From assembly GCA_024663395.1 (NCBI GenBank), contig JANFAH010000035.1:372001-436000 (forward strand): a DNA stretch of 64,000 nt, read 5' to 3'. Position 1 is the stretch's first letter. Each line of letters starts with the position of its first letter. This document shows, piece by piece, positions 56,981 to 64,000 of the stretch. The stretch is from Pisolithus tinctorius. Taxonomy: Eukaryota > Basidiomycota > Agaricomycetes > Boletales > Pisolithaceae. The notes beneath the pieces were generated by a model, which was not told the origin of the DNA, did not search any database, and saw only the letters and a list, made by a program, of their open reading frames with translations. The position numbers and the translations under genes are program-made.

Positions 56981-57435
56981 GGATGATCACACTAGGCGAT
57001 CGTTGTGCGACCACAGGGCGATCATTGGGCAACAAACAGGTGACTGTCAGGCGATTAGTATGGGCCATGGCAAAACTTCAAGTGTAGGCACGTGTAGGAA
57101 CACTAATTCTAGACTTGAAGTAAAATTTGTTACTGGAATTTTGGCAGTACTTCGTGTATTGTCAGTTATGCAAATTAGGACAAAACTTAAAGTTTCACCC
57201 TGCACTGCACATGTTGACATAACTTCCTATCTTGGACAACATCTGCTATTCAACCATGCTTATTGTTTACACAATGATTAGATGTTCGCTCTGACTTCAA
57301 ACCTGAGCAAACATGTAGAAAAGGATCTAAACTTCAAGTATGGATTTTTTCAGTATGCCATCACAAACTCTAAGTGTGAGATTGACATATTGTATTACAT
57401 ATAACAGGGTACTATATAGTGGAAAACTCACTGTG
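56981..57435 (+). repeat. 455-bp interspersed repeat, copy 2
   Basis: Inverse of 34401-34855. It lies directly against the Copia fragment on its right (gtggaaaactcactgtg, then coding sequence) and 60 bp after the coiled-coil gene's stop. Confidence 0.85.
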
Positions 57436-57437
57436 AC

Positions 57438-58220
57438 AATACACGAATTCCACATTTCGAGGTCACGCTCCCATTCGATGACACACTCAATCCAGGCATG
57501 CAGCTAAGTCCACGTGACACTGAGACTGAGGGTGTACCTAGCAGCAATTATGTGACACTTATAGGACACCTAATGTATGCATCAGTGGCCATAAGGCCTG
57601 ATATAATGTATGCAGTCAATAGACTCACATCCTTCATGGCAAATCCTGACTTGTCCCATTGGACAGCAGCAAAAAGAATACTAAGATATCTAGTGGGAAC
57701 TAAGAGCTATGGGATTACCTATAAGGCTGACCTGGCTCATCCTGAGCACAATAAACTAATTATGTATTCAGATGCTGACTTCGCTAATGATGATGATTGG
57801 GTATCAATCTCAGGCTACATATCCATCTTCAACCAAGGTGTGATCACATGGTATTCAAAGAAACAGAGCCATGTAGCTCTCTCCATGGCAGAAGCTGAAT
57901 ACATATTGATGGCAAACACAGCATGTGAAGTCATATGGCTACAAAGCCTACTGTGTGAGCTAGATTGCCCACAATCAGAAGCTACAATACTCTATGGCAA
58001 CAATCAATCAGTGCTAGCCATTGCCAAAAATGCACAATACCACCAGCATTTGAAACACTTTGACACTAAAAACCATTTCATCCATGACTGCACAAAGAGA
58101 GAAATAATCAACCTAAAATATTGCCCCACAGCTGAAATGACAGCCAACATTTTCACTAAAGCATTAACCAGACCAAAACATGAATATAACAGAGAGGCCT
58201 TGGGCATGACCCTGGCTTGA
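57438..58220 (+). pseudogene. Ty1/Copia pol C-terminus: RNase H
   Basis: An open frame without an upstream start (first ATG at 57498) contains YVTLIGHLMYASVAIRPDIM, AVNRLTSFMANP, HWTAAKRILRYLVGTK, YSDADFANDDD, ALSMAEAEYILMAN and HFIHDCTKREIINLKYC. It ends IFTKALTRP...LGMTLA with TGA. This is the classic Copia RNase H end. GAG, protease, integrase and most of RT are missing: the sequence starts exactly at the 455-bp repeat. No stop interrupts the remaining 260 codons, so the truncation is the only clear damage. Confidence 0.93.
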
Positions 58221-58227
58221 GGGGGAG
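58221..58227 (+). other. Copia polypurine tract
   Basis: The tract gagggggag lies between the RNase H stop and the LTR start. Confidence 0.6.
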
Positions 58228-58506
58228 TGTGTGAGTACCAATCTGCCATCACACCCAAATAAGGAAATGATGATATGCAAAGGGCATGGGATACATGTCA
58301 TAACCCCAAGAAGGGGACAAGCAAAGAAAAATACAAAGGCAGGAGTAGAGGCAGATGCGCCCCAACAGATGAGATATCAAATATATGACATAGATAAACG
58401 CTAGCTAGCACAAGGGAGTAAATCCCCATGAGACAAGAATGCCACCTTGTTGACCCACATTCCTGCCTGAGCACATTGAGTTTTAAGCCTACCATCCATG
58501 CACACA
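58228..58506 (+). repeat. Copia 3' LTR (right border approximate)
   Basis: It begins TGTGTGAGTACC directly after the purine tract. The right border is put near catgcacaca because minus-strand Helitron helicase coding sequence begins just after it. No second LTR copy is in the window to confirm the limits. Confidence 0.6.
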
Positions 58507-59686
58507 TACTCGCTTGTACCTGGTGGTTACCATGTCAGCTTCTGCACACACATCATCCCCAACAGGTTTATCCTTTCCCATCGGGTCATCAACTTACACA
58601 GACACAATTTGTTCAGTTATCTCCATAAGTAGCTCAGTGGAAACCATAGATACTTCATCCAAGATGAGATATTTAATTCTTTGCCACAGATGTTGTAACT
58701 CCTCTTGTTTCCATTGACTTGTATGTCCTCCCATATATGTCAATGGATGAATGGTGTAACCACCTATGATGGCTGCAGCACTACCTGTCAGTGCACTCAA
58801 AGAAAGTTCATGGGCATGGTTACTATGACTAAATAAATCCTTGATAGCATGAATGACATGACTTTTTCCAGAACCACCAATTCCAGTGATAAACATTAGC
58901 AATTGATTGTTCCTCTCATATATCATATGATCAGCTATGAGACTAAAAGCATGTCATTGCTCCTCATTGTCTGACAACTTCCTTTGCATGATTGAGGACT
59001 TTGCTAATAATTTCAGATCCACTTCTGTGTGTTTTTCGCAACTGCTCATCAGAAATGGAATGAACAGTCATTGATGGTTCACTACCATCCACTCCAGCTA
59101 CATGCATCTCAATGTTGTTGTTGTTGTCAAAACTGTCAGGTCACTTTCTTTTTTTCACTGCTGTCATGATGCTACTGTGCATGCTCAGCTCGTCATCCAG
59201 TTGCAATTGAAGACATTGTACACTGCCAAGATCTGACTGATGCTGAGTGCAGGTAACATCACAGTGGCCATGCAACTTCAACATTTGAATTATCAAATGT
59301 TCATCTTCTGGAAGATCATCAAACTTTGACTTCATCAAACTCTGGGTTAAGGTTGCCATCTTCCATGAGCATTTCATGCAAGTGATCAACATTGTCCTCA
59401 TCATCATTATGAGGCATGGAGACAGGGAGTTGATGACAATACTTAGGATCTCTGAGATCAATATTCTCATGTGTGCATGCATCTTTACATTCCATTTTGA
59501 TGGTGAAAATTTTAATCAAGGTAACTACATCATCCAAAAATGCACAGGCTTTGAAAGCTATGGACCAACTTTGATGACACTAAAAGATCACAAGGACATC
59601 TCCATGGCTTAAAAAGGGTGAGCATAGCTTTGCAATATTCTTTGAATTGATCTTCTGAACTATCAGGATTGTCATAACTGTGCATT
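58507..59686 (-). pseudogene. Second Helitron relic: PIF1-type helicase fragment
   Basis: On the minus strand, FITGIGGSGKSHVIHAIKD is a perfect Walker A, and KYLILDEVSMVS the Walker B, followed by weak remains of the next motif. Upstream parts (DNPDSSEDQFKEYC, then AMLTLFKPWRCP) match the linker before the helicase. Several stops and shifts occur. It is a different copy from the 24-26 kb helicase, whose Walker A is altered. The left side is cut by the Copia LTR and the right by the solo LTR at 59687. Confidence 0.8.
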
Positions 59687-60383
59687 TGTCATAAGTCTTT
59701 GCTCACTCTGCAACCTTTTCCACTGGTCATCCACTCACTCCGCACCAACTCCACCCAACTTCTGTTGGTTGCGAACCATCTCCGCTCTGACTGCTGTTGG
59801 ACTTGTGTTGCTCACCTACTGGACCAAGCAGTCCATTCTCTGAGGGGTCATGTGACTACCTTCGCAGTCAGGTACTCCACAGCGCACTCACTGCATGGTC
59901 CAGCACCTGGACTGTTTCCTTTTCTGGATGTTCTGTGTTACCCGTTCATATGTCCTCCATCTACCCTTCACTCGTCATCCAGGAAATTTTACTTGAAAAT
60001 TTATGAGTCTCTGTATGTCAGTTCCGATTGTGATTACTGTACCTCCGTAGCAGTATAAAAACATGTACTGTACTCCACTGTTCTTCAGTACGAATATCAA
60101 CTTAGTTCCTACTCCCTCTGATTCCATCTTCTGCCTGTCAGAGTTATCTCCGACTCTCCGTCTATACTCTCCCTCTGAAATACGAGGGCTGAGATCATGC
60201 AAGGGGGTAGCGCACGAGCTAAACCCAACGCCCTCACTCTGCTCCGCCACTGCCTTGGCAGACTTTGTTCCTGCCGACACTCCGCTAGGCGGAGTTCTGT
60301 TCCTCTGTGTCGGACTTGCTTCCAAACCTTTCTCTAGACCTTGTATAGCATTGGAGTTGGTTGGAGTAGGCCTGGACTTGACA
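59687..60383 (+). mobile_element. Solo LTR, Gypsy type (about 697 bp)
   Basis: It starts TGTCATAAG and ends TGGACTTGACA, the same kind of ends as the Gypsy-2 LTRs (TGTCAT...TTGACA), although the interior differs. It has tataaaa at 60054-60060. Another TGTCATA occurs 17 bp upstream (59670), so the left end is uncertain. No clean target-site duplication was found (gcatt left, gccat right). Confidence 0.6.
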
Positions 60384-60986
60384 GCCATCTCAAGTGACAC
60401 TGCAGTTGTTCTTTCTCTGTGCAGGGTGAGATCATTGTGATATTCTGTTGCATATGCATTTGCTCACACTGGGCTCCTGCAGGACTAAATATACATATAT
60501 TTTTTGTGCAGGTTGTCATCGTCATTGTAACTTGTAGTACAAAAATACATGCATTGTACAAAGGACCCAAGGTCCGATGGCCTGGAGAGACTTAGCGTAC
60601 TCTGGGTGCCAGATCCACACTGTTTGTGCGATGGACAACCAATGACTGGGCAATCGTCAGGCGATCAGTATTGTCTGCAGATTATACTTCAAGATCGCAC
60701 ACATGGTTTTTTTTTGTTTTTAAACTTCAACAAAGATCAATGGTCCTTTTGTTCAGCAATATTGTAAATATAGGCCATTGTTTAGGCAATGGTGAAACTT
60801 CATGTGTGAGCAGATTTTCTACTCAAAGGCAACATTTCATGTTTGCACATTCATTGTGTTGGAGACCATACATCTTATTTAGACTGACATTCAGAATGCA
60901 GCCACACGCTTGTAAGTATTTGAAGTTTTAGCCAATATTTTTCCTATCAACAACACTTCAAGTCTTGCCATCACACCAACATCAAT
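60384..60986. other. Spacer with partial similarity to the 455-bp repeat
   Basis: At about 60630-60690 the words ctgggcaatcgtcaggcgat and acttcaag recall the 455-bp repeat family, and acttcaagt-like motifs recur to 60960. No gene was seen. Confidence 0.4.
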
Positions 60987-61340
60987 CTAAACTTCAGATT
61001 TCATCTTCACATTTTCGACAACCTTTGAACCTGGTCTAAACTCTGCTAACCGCATTGTGACTGTGGAGTCTGCAATGCAATGTTTTAGATATGTTTTGTA
61101 AATCTCCACTATTTTATTTGCGCTTTTTGGAGTTTTCCCACACATCTGGGAAGTGTAATTTGTGTGCTGTTCATTCAATTCCTGATGGATTGACTTGATA
61201 CTTTCTACATAGGTAGCTAGGGACATGGGGCATGCATCCAAGGTATTAAGCATTGCATAAACTATGTGTGGGATGCATACTGTGATGTTCTTGCGCTTTT
61301 TCCATTCCCCTGATATCTCATCAACCAGTGACTTTGATTG
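60987..61340 (-). CDS. Unknown minus-strand open reading frame
   Basis: About 115 codons stay open: SLVDEISGEWKKRKNITVC, then ACPMSLATYVESIKSIHQEL, and SANKIVEIYKTYLKHCIAD. The only internal ATG is at 61253. The composition is protein-like (helical, amphipathic), but no domain was recognised. It could be an exon of a transposon or host gene fragment. Confidence 0.35.
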   Translation of the reverse strand, partial: QSKSLVDEISGEWKKRKNITVCIPHIVYAMLNTLDACPMSLATYVESIKSIHQELNEQHTNYTSQMCGKTPKSANKIVEIYKTYLKHCIADSTVTMRLAEFRPGSKVVENVKMKSEV

Positions 61341-61514
61341 GATAATACTTCAACATGTTGTAGATACCCCCTAGACCATCCTGCCTGAAAAATCACAGAT
61401 GCATATCTCAAGAATTGAATGAGTGGTGACATGATTCATGTTGAAGCACAGCCACACATGGCATTCAGGGGCAAGTTAGTCATGTGCTAGGTACATAGTG
61501 CCAGATGCGAGGTA

Positions 61515-61850
61515 GGTGCGGTCATGTGGTGTCACATGACTCTGGATTCACACAGCAATGTGACTGCTCGGACCACGCGATTGTCCCCTCCCATGACCTA
61601 AGGCATCATATCACGTGATCATAGGTCTCAGTCCAGTCATATGATATCACATGATCACCAATTGAGCTCAGCATGTGACTTCCCATCACATGATTTAACC
61701 TCACATGAATTACTGTCACATGACCTGGGTCACGGGTCCCGGAAAGGGGCATGTCACGTGACTTTACTGGTGCTGGGCTGGGGACACTTCGGGTCATGTG
61801 ACTGCATCACGTGATTGATCATGTCACGTGATTTGGCATCATGTGACTTC
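61515..61850. promoter_or_regulatory. Dense cluster of TCACGTGA-type palindromes
   Basis: Within about 335 bp there are four exact TCACGTGA palindromes (near 61611, 61753, 61806 and 61823), five TCACATGA, two TCATGTGA and a few one-off variants. Often the flanks extend the palindrome (atcacgtgat, gtcacgtgac). CACGTG is the core E-box read by bHLH factors in fungi. The variants are single CpG transitions of the main word. No ORF overlaps. Confidence 0.6.
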
Positions 61851-61864
61851 TGCCCTCTGACTCA

Positions 61865-61920
61865 TGCTACACTTTTTGTAGTCAGCGACAGGCAAAAATG
61901 CAAACTACCAAAGTGTAGCA
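61865..61920. repeat. Hairpin with 11-bp perfect stem
   Basis: tgctacacttt (61865-61875) pairs with aaagtgtagca (61910-61920), with an inner tgtag/ctac pair. It lies just after the E-box cluster and could be an element terminus or a cruciform. Confidence 0.45.
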
Positions 61921-62145
61921 CAGCCTACACTAGCAGTACTACCAACTACTACAACTAGCACTAGTAGGTGTCAATACCCCAGCAAGTGATAATGCAGCAA
62001 AGTCATCATAATGAAAGCTGTAGCTCCTGATTTTGAAATCATGATGGTATGCTTATCTTATCAGCAAGTGGAAAATTGCATGAGGAAATCACAAAACACT
62101 TATGATCAACACCATGCCAGGAGAAATCAATGGCTGCCTTGGAGT

Positions 62146-62255
62146 CCCAGCTGGGTATACCCAACCTGTTTAGACCTCATAGGTATATAAACCTATGGAA
62201 ATATATAGACTTAATGGGTCTCCAAAGGGGATTGACTGAAGTGCCTGCAGACTCC
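62146..62255. repeat. Flanking module shared with 28685-28795
   Basis: Contains acctcataggtatataa, a gaaatatatagac block and gattgactgaagtgcc, similar to the module beside the 2.1-kb palindrome. It runs straight into the 65-bp array. Confidence 0.7.
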
Positions 62256-62775
62256 AAAGCTATCATGGGACATCCCATTGGTATCCAGAGAGGGGAGTGG
62301 GATGTCCCATGGTAGCCTCTGAAGCTATCATGGGACATCCCATCAGTCTCCAGGGAGGGGGGTGGGATGTCCCACAGTAGCCTCTAAAGCTATCATGGGA
62401 CATCCCAATGGCCTCCAGAGAGGGGGATGGGATGTCCCACAGTAGCCTCTGAAGCTATCATGGGACATCCCATTGGTCTCCAGGGAGGGGGGTGGGATGT
62501 CCCACAGTAGCCTCTAAAGCTATCATGGGACATCCCTATGGCCTCCAGAGAGGGGGATGGGATGTCCCACAGTAGCCTTTGAAGCTATCATGGGACATCC
62601 CACTGGCCTCCAGAGAGAGGAGTGGGATGTCCCACAGTAGCCTCTGAAGCTATCATGGGACATCCCATTGGTCTTCAGGGAGGGGGGTGGGATATCCCAT
62701 CATAGCCTCTGAAGCTATCATGGGACATTCCACTGGCCTTCAGAGAGGAGGGCTGAGATGCATTTAGTATGATCT
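62256..62775. repeat. Tandem array of eight 65-bp units
   Basis: Unit starts (ragctatcatgggacatccc) fall at 62256, 62321, 62386, 62451, 62516, 62581, 62646 and 62711, an exact 65-bp period. Odd and even units differ in shared ways over the middle of the array (gaagc with ggtctccaggg, aaagc with ggcctccagag), which suggests a 130-bp dimer. Inside each unit tgggacatccca faces tgggatgtccca, so each can form a hairpin. Confidence 0.92.
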
Positions 62776-63540
62776 TATTAAGGAGCACTCTTGCAGTCAA
62801 CAAGGGAACTTACATACATAGGCACTCATGGGAGAGGTCTGAATCCATTAAAATTCATTACAATAATGCAATGCTCACTGCCATAGGCATTGTATGAGTT
62901 CTGGAAATGACACTACACACAAACATACTGATTGCCCAGTATTCTTCAAATCTGTGCATAATAAGTTGTATTACATGGTTTTGGAATGGCAGTGACTCTC
63001 ACATATCCCCCCACTTTGACAGGTGTGCTCATCATCCAGGATGATCATGGCAACTATGTATGTTTTTCTGATCAGGAGTGGCATTTCAATGTGAATATGA
63101 ACTGCACTTTTTTGAGCTGAGGACCCCTGACACCTAAGGCAGTCATGGGGCAGCCCAAAATATATTACTAAAGGGCTGGGATTATGGGACATCCCAGGTC
63201 CTGCAAACTGTAAATAGCCCTGGGACATGGCCAGATGTCCCTGGGATGACCTGGTCTGAGTGGCTTTTAGCTTGGATGATTTAGAGAAAAACTTCAGCCT
63301 AAATGCTTATGAAAATGGGTTACCTGAAGTGCCAAACGATTGCACCAAGGCATGGCCAACCCAATAGAATCCATGGAGGGAGAGGAGGCCCAACACCACA
63401 CCCCTACACCATGCAAAATACCTCCACCACCCCTGCCCTAACAACAACCGCAGTGAACACCCTGCCAGCAGACCAATCCCCTCCCCATCAGCCCCCTAAT
63501 GAGGCCTGAAAACCCCTCCCATGACAACATGCTACCCAAA
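62776..63540. other. Spacer with isolated gggacatccca words
   Basis: Single degenerate traces of the 65-bp unit occur near 63183-63235. Otherwise nothing is recognised. A 68-codon open frame at 63303-63509 (Pro/Thr-rich) may be the end of a LINE ORF1, but this is unproven. Confidence 0.35.
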
Positions 63541-64000
63541 CTATGCATATGGTAACAAAGCCTAAACACTTCTCACATTGCACTTCACTTGCTAATAAAC
63601 AGCAAAATTGCTGAAGACTGGGATATACTTGCACTACATGAACCCCCAATAGATCAACTTGGCAACACAAGAGCCAACACCTGGTGGAGGGTAGTATACC
63701 CAACCACAAAATTGGCACAAGGAGCCAAGCCAAGAGTGGTGACTTTCATCAACTTGCAAATTAGTACTAACTCATGGGAACAGATACTGTTCCCATCAGT
63801 GGATGTGGTAGTTACACATGTCAGGACTGCAAAAGGAATGTACATATTGTTCAATGTCTACAATGATTGCAAGCATGACCAAACAATAGATGAACCGAAT
63901 GTCTTCCTAGCTTCAAACATCAGAAACATATGACCAACAGAATGGGACCAAATGCTGTGGTTAGGAGATTTTAACAGGCACCACCCCCTGTGGGACGAAG
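63541..64000 (+). pseudogene. LINE (non-LTR retrotransposon) endonuclease, N-terminal part, cut by the window end
   Basis: It reads LCIW, then a TAA, then SLNTSHIALHLLINSKIAED, WDILALHEPPIDQLGNTRAN, WWRVVYPTTKLAQGA, then LFNVYNDC and WLGDFNRHHPLWDE. These are the N-terminal, E-containing (xHEPP, usually QEP) and GDFNxHHPxW motifs of the APE-type endonuclease of Tad/L1-like elements, which nicks the target to prime reverse transcription. TAA replaces a probable CAA in WQQN. A TGA at about 63932 (NIRNI then PTEWDQ) fits CGA. The RT part should lie beyond 64000. Confidence 0.85.

Noticed and set aside
59699..60440. Plus-strand ORFs in 59.7-60.4 kb
   Set aside because: They lie within an LTR-like block with TG...CA ends and a TATA box, and show no domain.
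61500..61860. Simple CA/TG microsatellite as explanation of the E-box cluster
   Set aside because: The words are separated by unique sequence and are palindromic 8-mers rather than a continuous dinucleotide run.
62250..62775. CRISPR array
   Set aside because: Units are contiguous 65-bp copies without unique spacers, in a eukaryotic genome.
1..64000. tRNA or rRNA genes
   Set aside because: No cloverleaf with conserved A and B boxes and no rRNA core segments were recognised by eye. A tRNAscan run would be decisive.

Overview
The window is nuclear DNA of a filamentous basidiomycete, almost certainly an Agaricomycete and possibly Boletales. The order is inferred from the flavour of the gene families and cannot be proven here. 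The reasons are spliced genes with 44-75 bp GT-AG introns, a NACHT-WD40 (STAND/NLR-type) gene, an F-box gene, a Spt5-like KOW gene, a Plavaka/Tnp2-type transposase, chromodomain Ty3/Gypsy elements and PIF1-type Helitrons. No prokaryotic or organellar features were seen.

Region 1 (1-26.4 kb) is a nest of transposons. A decayed autonomous Helitron (Rep N-terminus to PIF1 helicase) lies in four collinear pieces at about 616-942, 13330-13720, 21252-21649 and 23231-26397. It is split by a 12.4-kb Ty3/Gypsy element (943-13329, TSD ctgc), a 7.5-kb chromodomain Gypsy element (13721-21251, TSD gcaac) and a 1.6-kb fold-back element (21652-23228, TSD ta). The first Gypsy also carries an inverted solo LTR of its own family inside its reverse transcriptase (TSD atgg). 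Both Gypsy elements carry, between pol and the 3' LTR, an intron-containing gene on the opposite strand with two CxxCx6C clusters.

Region 2 (26.6-28.8 kb) is a 2.1-kb imperfect palindrome built of nested minisatellites. Region 3 (29.0-33.8 kb) is a six-exon NACHT gene with 14 nearly identical WD40 repeats. Region 4 (34.4-44.3 kb) holds a broken Plavaka transposase, small hypothetical genes and copies of a palindromic repeat family.

Region 5 (44.5-56.9 kb) is the host-gene island: a small unknown gene, a KOW-repeat Spt5-like gene with an internal TGA, an F-box gene, a WD40 membrane protein, and a coiled-coil gene whose introns are all phase 0 and whose middle exons look duplicated. A 455-bp repeat lies in opposite orientation at 34.4 and 57.0 kb, flanking regions 4 and 5.

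Region 6 (57-64 kb) has a Copia 3' end with its LTR, a second Helitron helicase relic, a solo LTR, a dense cluster of TCACGTGA-type palindromes, an eight-unit 65-bp tandem array and the start of a LINE endonuclease cut by the window edge.

Almost every in-frame stop recognised in the decayed genes is TGA where family context suggests CGA arginine. This implies CpG-to-TpG decay of methylated DNA over the whole window.
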